Shown: positions 16,130 through 25,171, counted from the first letter of the stretch. The stretch is DNA of 33,875 bases from RGIG7378 sp045588325 (GCA_045588325.1 JAZNEA010000035.1:1-33875), one strand, 5' to 3'. Program-made: numbers and translations. The notes: generated from the sequence alone by a model not told the origin.

Positions 16130-19100
16130 TGTCATCCTCCTCCTTGTCCATAGAATAACCGTTGATAATCCTGGCCATGTCCGGCGTCGAGATGTTGGTC
16201 TTGCGATAGCTGCAACCTAAGACGTCCTTGGCGCAAATGCCACTGTACTGGCAGTATTTGCATGTGTCAGGCTCCAATGGCTTAATGGGGAAGTTGCCCT
16301 CCAAAATATTGTCACCAAATACGCCTGCTACCCGTGAGGAGTATCCGATGATCTCAGGAATGTTCGTTATAACCGGGGTTTTGTCAACCTTAGTCTCCAT
16401 TTGGTGCACCATGGTGCTAGGGCGCAACTCCTTGTACAGTGCGTCCTGGGTGTCCTCCAGAACTGGGCGCAGTCCGTTGTAGGATGTCTCCACATCTGTG
16501 AGGCTCATGTAACCCATGGAGCGAGGATCCAGTTTTGTGCCTGATTGGGCCATGTAGTCCCAGTAGCCCTTGAGATACAGGGGGAGCTGCAGTGAGGTGC
16601 CGTAGTAAATATCGCTGTGTGTCAGCTCGACGTTGCCTGTCTTATAGTCGATAACGCGGATGGCGCTACCCTCTGGAGTCTGCAACACGTCAACTCTGTC
16701 AATTTTGCCGGACAAATAGACGGACTCCTTATTGCCCTCCACAGTAATGGGTTGTATGCCGTTGTTGGCGCTGAATAGCAGCTCGAATTCTCTGGGGTTG
16801 TAGCCCGTCTCCCTGAACTCTCTGGCACAGACATACAGTGCGGCAGCGGAGGCAGTGGAAATATAGCTCCGGCCATGGAAGGAGCTGTAGTTGCCCAACA
16901 GGTGCTGGTATTTGTGTGAGGTGAGGACCTCCTCTATAACAGGCTCCAAATACAATCTGGCAGATTGAACAGAATCAATGCTGTCCCACAAGTTCTGGCG
17001 GGACAGTCTGCGTCCGCAAATGCATAGCAGGTCGTGGACAATAGAACCCAGATCCGCGGAGTTTAAGGTGCAATCGCGTCGCTCCCTGATAGTCAGTACC
17101 CTGTTAAGGTAGCAACGGAATGGGCATGCGCCGTACTCCTCCAATGTGGTAACTGGTATGACGTGTCCCATAATCGCCATAGGGTTAATGCCCTGGGGCA
17201 GGGAGGTAAGGCCCTGCTGTCTCAGGTGCTGTGCGATGATGGAACTCAGAATGTTGGCGCAACTGGGGTTCTTGATAAAGGTGTTCCACAAACTGGCGTA
17301 GATGCCATCCTCTGGTATTGGATCCGGGGAACCATAGGGAATCCTGGAATAATGGCCTAGAATACGGCGGAAAACCGCTGGATTAGATGCCAGAGAGTGG
17401 ATGAATCTGTTGAAGGCAGTGCCTCCGGAGATGGTTATCTCACAGGGCTGAATCTCTATGCCCATTGCATGGGATATCCAGGACAGCAAATAGGCAGGGG
17501 TTAGCTTTTGCCCACGGGGATCGCTGCAACTATAGCTGATGTGGAGTCTCTGAGTTGACAGGGTGAGGGCATAGTAGACCTCATAATCCTTGTCATATAC
17601 TACCTGGTCTGCTGTGGGTGCCAGCGTGATGCCCATCTGACTCAGGGCCAGCCTCTCACTATCTGGGATAATACCGTCGGGAGAAGGAACGCCGGGGAAT
17701 TGTCCATCCCTGGCTCCTATAACGTACACAGAGGGCAAACTCCGTGATCTCATGCGGTTGATATCACTGATTATTACGATGTCTCTGCCTGTGGGGATGG
17801 ATCCTACCTGTGAGGCGTCCAGTCCGGAGGACAGCAGGGATACGAGCTGCCTGGGAGTATATTCTCTGTCACCTGCACACGACCTGAGGGACTCCATAAC
17901 CTGCAGGACCTTTGACCAGATCTGCCTGAACTGGTCAGCGCGTCGTGAAGACTCATGGGAGGCTGCATCCTGGCTCAATGTGTCCAGCAGAGCCTGATAG
18001 TTGGTCAGCAAATATTTAGAGATAAACTGAGCCAGCTCCATAGCAAAGCTGCCTGGAGTCATGGGGTGGCCAAAGTTATCCGAGATATATCGTAGTAGTT
18101 CCTGCACATATGGGACTGCATCGGGGAGTTCCGGATGCTCTGCAATGTCCAGCTTAGTCCATTGGTTGCGGAATCTGAGACCGTGCTCGATACAATAGTT
18201 CTCCAGTATGTCAATGGACATGTCGGAAAGGTCCGTAAGTCCGGCTCTCAGCAGGGTGAACAGTCGGTCTGAAATATCGCCACCATCCGTGGCAAGATGC
18301 AGGGCGGACACCAGACTGAGGGGCAATGGAGAGGAAGAAATGCTATCGAGGCTGTCAAAGAAATACGGGATGCCATATTCCTCAAAAATGGGCTGAATAA
18401 TGCCGGAATAATCCTCCAGGGAACCGGCTGTAACGGCAATGTCCCCGTAGTGCACGTTGCCCTGGCTAACCTCTCGCATAATATGCTCGGCAATCATGGT
18501 GCACTCCATAAATGGATCGGGACATGAGGTGATAGAAACGCTATGGTCCAGCCCTTGATATGCCTGGGGTGTGATGGCGCCGTACTGAGACTGCAGCCAT
18601 GCCAGCTGTGATCCAGGGGCGTGGCGCATATCCCGGGACAGCGATGTGAGGTTGTATGGAATGTGGTATCTGTCACACATGGAGGTGATGGTCAACCAGG
18701 TGCTGTTGCCACGTCTGAACATGGGGTTATCGGGATTGTTGGCATCCATGGGTATGGTCAGAGTGATCTGAGAACAAACCAGGGCCAGCTCACGTATTAT
18801 GTCCATGTGAGCCGGAGAAAAATCGGTAAAGCTGTCGATCCAGACCTGCGCTCCACGGAGGGAGGTGCAGTTGGGGATAGCCTGCGCCAGCAGAGACAGA
18901 TCCTCGTCTCCGTCCTTGCCCAGGCTCTGAATGCGTGAGTTGTACTGCGTAAATATCAGTGCCAATTCGTTGTACTTGGCCTGCAGGGCGCTGTTGTCCG
19001 TACGGGCAGCAAACTCCTCAAAGTCTGCAGGTGTAACGCCATATCTCTTGGCCTCAGAGAAAAAGGTCAGCAGTTTGGAGGCAAACCCGGAGCGTTCTGC

Positions 19101-19448
19101 CTGCCTGCGGTAATAGTTCAGTTGTCCGGTGGAATGTAAAAGGCCCAGGATATCAGACAATGTGATCATCTTGGACACGGTAGATAAGGGTTTAGCAGAT
19201 GATGCTCCAAGCTCCTGGAGGCATGAGTGTGCCAGACGAGTAAAGGACAGAACCTCTGTACCCATAAAGCCACCAGTGCCGGCAAGGCTCTCGGCCAGCA
19301 TGTTCTCTGCCGTAAGGGAGAACTGCTCGGGCACTATGAAAATGACCCTGCCCGTATAGGGTTTAGCCTCGGTCAATCCGCAAATCTGGTGGATGCAGGT
19401 ATGTGTTTTTCCTGAGCCACAAGGGCCGACGATAAGATTCATTCCCAT
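16122..19448 (-). CDS. addB: ATP-dependent helicase/deoxyribonuclease subunit B
   Basis: A 1108-residue partner of AddA. The Walker A-like GPCGSGKTH is at ~8-16, the helicase-like folds follow, and the C-terminal nuclease has DYKTG. The four iron-sulphur cysteines are present in the family pattern: one in EYGACPFRC and three in CKYCQYSGIC, spaced C-X2-C-X5-C. This subunit supplies the second nuclease and, in known systems, Chi recognition. No ribosome binding site is seen before the ATG at 19448, and a strong promoter puts the transcript start at or beside that ATG, so the mRNA may be leaderless. An in-frame ATG at 19442 is an alternative start. It is the first gene of addB-addA. Confidence 0.96.
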   Translation of the reverse strand: MGMNLIVGPCGSGKTHTCIHQICGLTEAKPYTGRVIFIVPEQFSLTAENMLAESLAGTGGFMGTEVLSFTRLAHSCLQELGASSAKPLSTVSKMITLSDILGLLHSTGQLNYYRRQAERSGFASKLLTFFSEAKRYGVTPADFEEFAARTDNSALQAKYNELALIFTQYNSRIQSLGKDGDEDLSLLAQAIPNCTSLRGAQVWIDSFTDFSPAHMDIIRELALVCSQITLTIPMDANNPDNPMFRRGNSTWLTITSMCDRYHIPYNLTSLSRDMRHAPGSQLAWLQSQYGAITPQAYQGLDHSVSITSCPDPFMECTMIAEHIMREVSQGNVHYGDIAVTAGSLEDYSGIIQPIFEEYGIPYFFDSLDSISSSPLPLSLVSALHLATDGGDISDRLFTLLRAGLTDLSDMSIDILENYCIEHGLRFRNQWTKLDIAEHPELPDAVPYVQELLRYISDNFGHPMTPGSFAMELAQFISKYLLTNYQALLDTLSQDAASHESSRRADQFRQIWSKVLQVMESLRSCAGDREYTPRQLVSLLSSGLDASQVGSIPTGRDIVIISDINRMRSRSLPSVYVIGARDGQFPGVPSPDGIIPDSERLALSQMGITLAPTADQVVYDKDYEVYYALTLSTQRLHISYSCSDPRGQKLTPAYLLSWISHAMGIEIQPCEITISGGTAFNRFIHSLASNPAVFRRILGHYSRIPYGSPDPIPEDGIYASLWNTFIKNPSCANILSSIIAQHLRQQGLTSLPQGINPMAIMGHVIPVTTLEEYGACPFRCYLNRVLTIRERRDCTLNSADLGSIVHDLLCICGRRLSRQNLWDSIDSVQSARLYLEPVIEEVLTSHKYQHLLGNYSSFHGRSYISTASAAALYVCAREFRETGYNPREFELLFSANNGIQPITVEGNKESVYLSGKIDRVDVLQTPEGSAIRVIDYKTGNVELTHSDIYYGTSLQLPLYLKGYWDYMAQSGTKLDPRSMGYMSLTDVETSYNGLRPVLEDTQDALYKELRPSTMVHQMETKVDKTPVITNIPEIIGYSSRVAGVFGDNILEGNFPIKPLEPDTCKYCQYSGICAKDVLGCSYRKTNISTPDMARIINGYSMDKEEDDNG

Positions 19449-19454
19449 AAAGAT

Positions 19455-19483
19455 AGTATACTTTCGTAGGGTTGCTCAGTCAA
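19455..19483 (-). promoter_or_regulatory. Sigma-A promoter of addB-addA (minus strand)
   Basis: On the minus strand TTGACT (19483-19478), 17 bases, TATACT (19460-19455). The seventh base after the -10 box is the A of the addB ATG at 19448. The -35 box lies inside the spacer of the oppositely directed nth promoter. Confidence 0.8.
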
Positions 19484-19501
19484 CGAAACAAGTGTTATAA
19501 T
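19472..19501 (+). promoter_or_regulatory. Sigma-A promoter of nth-mscS
   Basis: TTGCTC (19472-19477), 18 bases, consensus TATAAT (19496-19501). It overlaps the addB promoter, so polymerase may not be able to occupy both at once. Confidence 0.7.
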
Positions 19502-19526
19502 TTCACTCGTTTGCAGGAGGTTTCAG

Positions 19527-20156
19527 GTGACTAAGGCGCAGAGATTACAGGCTATATATTCCAGACTTTTGGAGCTGTACCCGGATTCGGAGTGTTCATT
19601 GGATCACCACACTGATCCCTGGAGACTGTTGGTAGGGGCTATATTGGCTACACAGTGTACGGACAAGCGTGTCAATCAGGTTACGCCAGCACTGTTTGCC
19701 GATTATCCGGATGTTTTTTCCATGGCAGAGGCTACGCCAGAGGACATTTTCCCGTATGTTCACACCTGTGGGCTGTCTAATCGCAAGCCTGTCAGCATCG
19801 TCATGTCTGCCAGAGCCATTGTGGACAAACACGGGGGCATAGTGCCAGACAGCATCGAGGAGCTGCTGGAGCTACACGGCGTGGGGCGCAAGATTGCCAA
19901 CCTGGTGGTTGGAGATTGTTACGGCCAACCTGCTGTGGTGGTAGACACCCATGCCAAGCGGTTGTTATACAGGATGGGTATTACGGACAATACTAATCCT
20001 GACAAGATTGAGATGGATGTCAGGGCCCTGCTGGGAGGAGCAGACGGTTCGGCTCTGTGTCATAGGTTGGTGGACCATGGCAGGGCAGTTTGCACAGCCA
20101 GGACCCCTAGCTGTGATTCTTGTGGTTTAAGCGACATATGTAGTCGCAGAATATAA
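19527..20156 (+). CDS. nth: Endonuclease III (DNA glycosylase/AP lyase)
   Basis: A 209-residue base excision repair enzyme that removes oxidised pyrimidines and nicks the abasic site. The helix-hairpin-helix ELHGVGRKIANLVVG carries the catalytic Lys122, and VVVDTHAKR carries Asp140. The 4Fe-4S loop has Cys189, Cys196, Cys199 and Cys205 in the exact C-X6-C-X2-C-X5-C spacing. The start codon is GTG at 19527, with CAGGAGG seven bases upstream. Length is typical. It shares a divergent promoter region with addB, placing two DNA repair units back to back, and is followed by mscS after 16 bases. Confidence 0.97.
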   Translation: MTKAQRLQAIYSRLLELYPDSECSLDHHTDPWRLLVGAILATQCTDKRVNQVTPALFADYPDVFSMAEATPEDIFPYVHTCGLSNRKPVSIVMSARAIVDKHGGIVPDSIEELLELHGVGRKIANLVVGDCYGQPAVVVDTHAKRLLYRMGITDNTNPDKIEMDVRALLGGADGSALCHRLVDHGRAVCTARTPSCDSCGLSDICSRRI

Positions 20157-20172
20157 TATTGAGAGGTATATT

Positions 20173-20988
20173 ATGAGAGAGATTATCGAGGCATTGTTGG
20201 CTTCCCTTGGGAACCTTATGATCACATACGGACTTAAGCTTTTGGGAGCTATAGTGGTTTTAGTAGTTGGCCTTAAGCTGATTAAGCTGTTCCCCAAGTG
20301 TTTTGAGAATACTAAGGGATACAAGCGCATGGATCCCACGATTCAGAGCTTTACAAATAGTGCAACTAAGCTGGCCCTTAAGGTCATTTTGTTTGTCACT
20401 GTGGCAGCAATAATGGGTATCCCCATGACATCCTTTGTGACAGTTCTGGGTACATTTGGAGTCGCCCTTGGTCTTGCTCTGCAGGGAGGATTGTCAAACG
20501 TAGCCAGCGGCATCATGATTTTGATATTCAATCCATTTAGCGTTGGAGAGTTCATCGACAATCATCAGGATAGCGGAGAGGTGACGGAGATCACTTTGTT
20601 CCACACAGTTTTAACCACACTTGATAAGAAGAGAGTTATCATACCCAATAGCAAATTGACCTCAGAGACTGTTGTTAACATGTCCAGAGAGCCTATCCGC
20701 AGAGTGGACATGGTATTTGGCACATCTTACGATGATGACATGTCCAAGACTGTGCAGGTGCTGACACGTGTGGTCACACAACATCCCAAGGTTCACCAGG
20801 ATCCTGCTCCATTTATCAGAATGGGAGAAATGGCAGCTGATAGTTTGAATTACACAGTTCGTGTATGGTGTAATGCAGAGGATTATTGGGATGTTAAGTT
20901 TGACATTACAGAGAGTGTAAAGAAGGCTTTTGATGACAACAATATTTCCATCCCCTACGGACAGCTGGATGTCCATATCAAGCAGTAG
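20173..20988 (+). CDS. mscS: Small-conductance mechanosensitive channel (MscS family)
   Basis: A 271-residue membrane channel that opens under membrane tension and releases solutes on hypo-osmotic shock. Three transmembrane helices occupy the first ~130 residues. The pore helix is the Gly/Ala-rich FGVALGLALQGGLSNVASG, followed by NPFSVGEFID, the beta domain with VIIPNSKLTSETVVN and the C-terminal alpha/beta vestibule. Length is close to the E. coli MscS. GAGAGG precedes the ATG. It is probably co-transcribed with nth. Confidence 0.95.
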   Translation: MREIIEALLASLGNLMITYGLKLLGAIVVLVVGLKLIKLFPKCFENTKGYKRMDPTIQSFTNSATKLALKVILFVTVAAIMGIPMTSFVTVLGTFGVALGLALQGGLSNVASGIMILIFNPFSVGEFIDNHQDSGEVTEITLFHTVLTTLDKKRVIIPNSKLTSETVVNMSREPIRRVDMVFGTSYDDDMSKTVQVLTRVVTQHPKVHQDPAPFIRMGEMAADSLNYTVRVWCNAEDYWDVKFDITESVKKAFDDNNISIPYGQLDVHIKQ

Positions 20989-21081
20989 CCCGTTTTGTGG
21001 ACAAGCCTTTGCTGCTGTGTTAGAATAAAATGGTTATAGAATGTGTCTATACACTGCATGCATGACGATTTGTGAGGTTTT

Positions 21082-22365
21082 ATGTTAGATCGCCATATCA
21101 ATATAGGTAAGATTAGGGTTCCTGTAGTAGCATTGATAATTGCTGCTCTTATTGTTGTTCTGCTAGTTGTAGTTTTAGTTATGAACCCCATGAGTCAGGA
21201 CTCCACTACAGATGCAGGCAGCACTCCTACACCTACCGCTACCCCGGACAATGGCGAGGACATTACTCAGGGAGGTACAGGTACTCCCACTCCTCCACCA
21301 CAGCAGACCCCGCCCAGTTATAATAGCGAGAGCACAGGTCTGTTTGACGACTTTAAGGCGGATGCAGAGGATTATCTGGCTGGCCTTGAGGCCTCCTCGG
21401 GTGACACCTATTCCGGCAAGCAGATTACAGGCCCTATGACATATCGAAACAGCAGCATCCGTAAGGCATTCACCATCAATGGCGAATGTGGCCCCATGGG
21501 CATTAGCATTGTGGAGTGCGACGATTACACCAAAATCCTTCAAAAGAACTATACAGAGGAATATTTCAACGATGGTTACTGCTACGGCATGTATTTTGAC
21601 GATCCCAACGGACTGCTGACTGCCGGAGAGTATGCCATTAACGACCAGTGGTTCGAGCACGTTGTTATTCAGGACGTAGAGGGCACTACCAACAAGTTGG
21701 TGGTGTTCAGGTGTCGCGTGCCTATGGTATTTGTCACCGTTGCCCACAATTTGCAAAAGCAGACTATTATCTCAGCCTATGAGAGACCTGACCATGACCA
21801 GCAGGTTGTATTTATTGATCCATATTATGGTGGAGTTAACGACCAGGGCGGTTGGCGCAGCAACATTGCTGTTTGCCAGCTTAACCTCAATATTGCCTTG
21901 CGTACTAATTCTCTCTTGAGGGATGAGGACTGCACCGTATATCTCTCCAGGGATTTGGACGAATATGTGGGTGCATGGGAGCGTATTTACCTGGCAGAGG
22001 CTGTAAACGCAGACTTGTATATCAGCATCACTTTTGGCAGTAGCCAGACCGACACATCCCTTAAGGGTACGCAGATTATATATGATTCTGTGGAGGATAG
22101 TTCCACGGCCACCCTCAATGGCAAGGTATTGGCACAGATACTGTCCGAGAAGATCCCTGCAGCTATAGGCACAGAGAATAAAGGCATTCTTCCTGTTGGC
22201 ATTGCGCCCTACAGATACACATCTATACCAACCGCCATGGCGGAGATCGGATATATATCCAACGACGAGGAGTTCTTCCAGATTATCAAAGAGGATTTCC
22301 AGTACAATACAGCAGTAGCTCTCAAGGACTCCATAATCTCTGCGCTCGAACTCCTGGAAGACTGA
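21082..22365 (+). CDS. Membrane-anchored amidase_3-fold protein lacking zinc ligands (probable pseudoenzyme)
   Basis: A 427-residue protein with one N-terminal transmembrane helix (~13-34), a Thr/Pro stalk (TPTPTATPDNGED, TPTPPPQQTPP), a ~100-residue domain shared with the amidase at 22964, then an amidase_3-like domain from ~240. Aligned by eye with that neighbour, the zinc ligands are lost: DAGHGG is DPYYGG (His to Tyr249), RESVINL has no Glu here, and SIHQN is SITFG (His to Thr317). Only the catalytic Glu is kept (Glu388 in MAEIGY). The frame is open and well conserved elsewhere, so it is not a decayed gene. It may bind peptidoglycan or regulate the active paralogue. An extended -10-like TGTTAGAAT at ~21018 is a weak promoter candidate. 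Confidence 0.8.
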   Translation: MLDRHINIGKIRVPVVALIIAALIVVLLVVVLVMNPMSQDSTTDAGSTPTPTATPDNGEDITQGGTGTPTPPPQQTPPSYNSESTGLFDDFKADAEDYLAGLEASSGDTYSGKQITGPMTYRNSSIRKAFTINGECGPMGISIVECDDYTKILQKNYTEEYFNDGYCYGMYFDDPNGLLTAGEYAINDQWFEHVVIQDVEGTTNKLVVFRCRVPMVFVTVAHNLQKQTIISAYERPDHDQQVVFIDPYYGGVNDQGGWRSNIAVCQLNLNIALRTNSLLRDEDCTVYLSRDLDEYVGAWERIYLAEAVNADLYISITFGSSQTDTSLKGTQIIYDSVEDSSTATLNGKVLAQILSEKIPAAIGTENKGILPVGIAPYRYTSIPTAMAEIGYISNDEEFFQIIKEDFQYNTAVALKDSIISALELLED

Positions 22366-22366
22366 T

Positions 22367-22960
22367 ATGATAGTCAGGACCATTGCAGTCGGACCACTGC
22401 AGGCAAATTGCTACGTCATAGGCCAGGACAGGGCCATAGTAGTAGATCCAGGGGATCAGCCTCAGAGGATAATTGAACTGATTGATAACCACGGCATCAA
22501 CGTCGCAGGCGTTTTGCTGACACATTCCCATTTTGATCACATTTCTGCACTTAACGAACTTGTAAATAGGACTGGAGCTCCAGTATACATCCATCATTTG
22601 GATGCTGAGGGATTGGAGGACAATTACCTTAATCTGTCAGCCCCATATGGGAGGCCATTACAGCCCTCTACCGCCGATGTTTTGGTACAGGATGGTGAGA
22701 CAATCCCATGCGACGGACAAGAATTGCGCATATTGCACACTCCAGGGCATACACCAGGCAGCATTTGTGCATACTGGGAGGATGAGAGCGGCGGATACCT
22801 GATTTCCGGAGATACGCTTTTTGAGAACTCCTGGGGCAGGACGGATTTTCCAGGTGGGGATGTGACAGAGATGCAAAGGTCATTGGACAGACTCAGAACA
22901 GAAATTCCACGTGGTACCAGGGTCATGCCTGGCCACGGAAAAACATTTATAAAGGGATAA
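22367..22960 (+). CDS. Metallo-beta-lactamase-fold hydrolase (glyoxalase II-like)
   Basis: A 197-residue cytoplasmic hydrolase. The metal site is complete: THSHFDH (His53, His55, Asp57, His58), then His in LHTPGHTPGS, Asp in ISGDTLF and His in MPGHGKTF. The compact length, without the C-terminal glutathione-binding domain, fits the YcbL-type group of glyoxalase II-like proteins widespread in Firmicutes. The physiological substrate is unknown. Its ATG is one base after the stop of the pseudoamidase, and the active amidase begins 3 bases after it, so the three genes form one operon. Confidence 0.9.
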   Translation: MIVRTIAVGPLQANCYVIGQDRAIVVDPGDQPQRIIELIDNHGINVAGVLLTHSHFDHISALNELVNRTGAPVYIHHLDAEGLEDNYLNLSAPYGRPLQPSTADVLVQDGETIPCDGQELRILHTPGHTPGSICAYWEDESGGYLISGDTLFENSWGRTDFPGGDVTEMQRSLDRLRTEIPRGTRVMPGHGKTFIKG

Positions 22961-22963
22961 AAA

Positions 22964-24532
22964 ATGGCAAATAACAGACAGAGAAAAACAAATGTTTCTA
23001 ATCAAACTAATATGGCGATTATGTGCCTGGCAATAGCCATCACCTTGTTGCTGGCAGTTCTTGTTTTTGTGCCGTCTGGCAATGACGTGCCTGCACCAAC
23101 ACCAACGCCAATATATGTGGACAGCGACGGCAATCCCATTAACACCCCTACTGCCACTCCAACAACACTTCCATCTGGCCAACCTACTCACAATGTCAGT
23201 GCTCCCACTGCTACACCTGCACCTACAGCTACACCGACCTTGGCTCCCAATGCTCAGTATGGCAAAGAGCAGGGAACCCTTTATCAGGTTGGTGGACCTA
23301 TAGACAGCCAGATTTATATCCGCAAGATAGTAAACGGTAGCATCAGCTGGGAGGATGCCAACCTGGACAGATTGGTCCCTGGATCATACTTTAACCTGGT
23401 CAGCGAGGAGTCCTCAGGCTATTACATTATGTACAATGGCCATAAGTGGTATATGGACAAGACCTGGTTGTCCAGCGGAGCTACTATTACCACAGTACAG
23501 CAGGAAAAGGCATACTATCACCTGGAACTCACATCTATTTTCACATATTCGAACCTTAACAACCGCAAGATATTCACCTTGTTTGGCACATGTGACAGCA
23601 CCAGCTCCCAGTGGAATCTCGTAACTATCGAGAACCAGGAAAAGGGCTATGAGGTCACATCACAAAACTACACCGAGGCATACAGCGCAGATGGCCTGAC
23701 ATACACCATCACCTTTAAGGATGCAGGCAATTTGCTGGCTCCCGGACAGTATGTAATTGACGATCAGTGGTATTGGACTATTACCGTTACAGCAGGTAGT
23801 GGCAACGAGAAGACAGTCACATTTGTGTCCAAAAAGCCAATGGTTTACGTAGTCGCAGCACATGGTTCCTACAAGCAGACACTTATTTCTGCATACGAGA
23901 AGCCTCAGGATAATATAATTACAGTGTTTGTGGATGCAGGCCATGGCGGTATTGACTGGGGAGCATGTTATGTGCCCCAGGGAGGCTCAGTTCTGGCCAG
24001 AGAAAGTGTTATCAACCTGGCAATTGCAAGTCGCGTCACCGAACTGCTGAGACAGAAGGGTTATCAGGTATACACCACCAGAGATACGGATATTTACCCA
24101 GGCCTGTTTGAGACAGCATATCTGGCCAATGCAGTAGATGCAGATTTGTTTGTCAGCATCCACCAGAACGTTGACACATCCAACACCAGCAGAAAGGGAC
24201 TTACGACTTATTACCAGAAGGTTCTGGGCCCCGACACCGATGGTACAGTCAGGGATAAGAAGACTGCAGATGCTTACGTATTGGGACAGAAGCTGGCTAA
24301 CAGTGTTCACAATCAGATGGTTGCAGCCACAGGCATCTCCAGCGTAGGAGTAGTTGCAGACAACTGGTGCGTTACAAGAGAGACAACAATGCCTGCGATT
24401 TTGATCGAATGCGGGTTTATGACAAATGCCGAGGAACTTTCCAAGCTCATCGATCCAACATATGTGGAAAAGGAAGCACAGGGTATTTGTGCAGGAGTTA
24501 TAGAATATCTGCAGACATCCCAGGGGAATTAA
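22964..24532 (+). CDS. N-acetylmuramoyl-L-alanine amidase (amidase_3), membrane-anchored
   Basis: A 522-residue cell wall hydrolase that cleaves the bond between N-acetylmuramic acid and the stem peptide. It has an N-terminal transmembrane helix (~23-43), a long Thr/Pro stalk to ~100 (PTATPAPTATPTLAPN), an extra domain at ~105-235 absent from the paralogue, a shared domain to ~315, then the catalytic domain. Zinc ligands and catalyst are all present: His327 (DAGHGG), Glu347 (ARESVINL), His400 (SIHQN) and Glu482 (LIECGF). It probably acts outside the membrane in wall remodelling or daughter-cell separation. AAAGGGA precedes the ATG, 3 bases after the preceding gene. Confidence 0.93.
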   Translation: MANNRQRKTNVSNQTNMAIMCLAIAITLLLAVLVFVPSGNDVPAPTPTPIYVDSDGNPINTPTATPTTLPSGQPTHNVSAPTATPAPTATPTLAPNAQYGKEQGTLYQVGGPIDSQIYIRKIVNGSISWEDANLDRLVPGSYFNLVSEESSGYYIMYNGHKWYMDKTWLSSGATITTVQQEKAYYHLELTSIFTYSNLNNRKIFTLFGTCDSTSSQWNLVTIENQEKGYEVTSQNYTEAYSADGLTYTITFKDAGNLLAPGQYVIDDQWYWTITVTAGSGNEKTVTFVSKKPMVYVVAAHGSYKQTLISAYEKPQDNIITVFVDAGHGGIDWGACYVPQGGSVLARESVINLAIASRVTELLRQKGYQVYTTRDTDIYPGLFETAYLANAVDADLFVSIHQNVDTSNTSRKGLTTYYQKVLGPDTDGTVRDKKTADAYVLGQKLANSVHNQMVAATGISSVGVVADNWCVTRETTMPAILIECGFMTNAEELSKLIDPTYVEKEAQGICAGVIEYLQTSQGN

Positions 24533-24568
24533 TCCAGGCTAAATTCAGTTTTGACCGGAGGCCATAAC

Positions 24569-25156
24569 ATGAACAAATACTACTTTAAGGGATTATTAGC
24601 AGGTCTTTTGGCAGGGGGAGCCCTGTGCGCAGGAGGACTGTGGCTAGGCAATTGGATAGGAGGCGCATTGGTAGGTGCCTCTATAATCCTGGGCCTCGGA
24701 GCCATAGGAAACAATCCCAGGAGCAGGGCTGTGTTCATGGTGGGAGAGGATGTAAAGCGCATTTCCCGTAGTGGCAGAATGGGCATCCGACAGATAAATG
24801 AACATTCCTGCAGGATTCAAAACGGTCTCCTGAAAAATAGACTCAAGTCAATTTCATTTACTTGTGATAGAATTATTACAGAAATAAACAAAAAGCCCCA
24901 GAGTGCCTTTAAGACCGAGAGCTTTCTGGACTACTATATCCCCACAGTGGACAGGATGATGACCAAGTATGAGGAGCTGGAGCGAAATCGCGTCAGGACA
25001 GAGGATGCGCTAAGCTATATGGAGGAGGTTCACAACCTTTTAGAGGATGTGGATAGGGCCTTTAAGGCACACCTGCAGACAATTATCGACTCAGATAAAT
25101 TGGAGGCAGCAAAGGAACTCAGAGTTTTGGAGAAAGTTCTCCAACAGGAAAATTAA
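24569..25156 (+). CDS. XpaC-like protein (5-bromo-4-chloroindolyl phosphate hydrolysis family)
   Basis: A 195-residue protein. Two Gly/Ala-rich hydrophobic helices occupy the first ~45 residues (GLLAGLLAGGALCAGGLWLG and a second), after which a charged, alpha-helical, probably coiled-coil domain follows (~60-195). This layout and its position directly before a TelA gene match the XpaC family, named for a colour reaction in Bacillus whose true role is unknown. The start at 24569 has CCGGAGG eight bases upstream; an upstream TTG at 24551 is unlikely. The 15-base gap to telA holds a strong ribosome binding site. Confidence 0.8.
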   Translation: MNKYYFKGLLAGLLAGGALCAGGLWLGNWIGGALVGASIILGLGAIGNNPRSRAVFMVGEDVKRISRSGRMGIRQINEHSCRIQNGLLKNRLKSISFTCDRIITEINKKPQSAFKTESFLDYYIPTVDRMMTKYEELERNRVRTEDALSYMEEVHNLLEDVDRAFKAHLQTIIDSDKLEAAKELRVLEKVLQQEN

Positions 25157-25171
25157 CACAGGAGGAGTCGT

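Noticed and set aside
20989..21081. Promoter for the pseudoamidase operon
   Set aside because: TAGAAT at 21021 has an extended -10 TG but its best -35 (TTGTGG) is 20 bases away; not strong enough to list as a feature.
21082..22365. Pseudogene call for the zinc-less amidase
   Set aside because: The frame is intact over 427 codons, the fold-defining residues and the shared domain are conserved, and the gene is tightly coupled to its neighbours.
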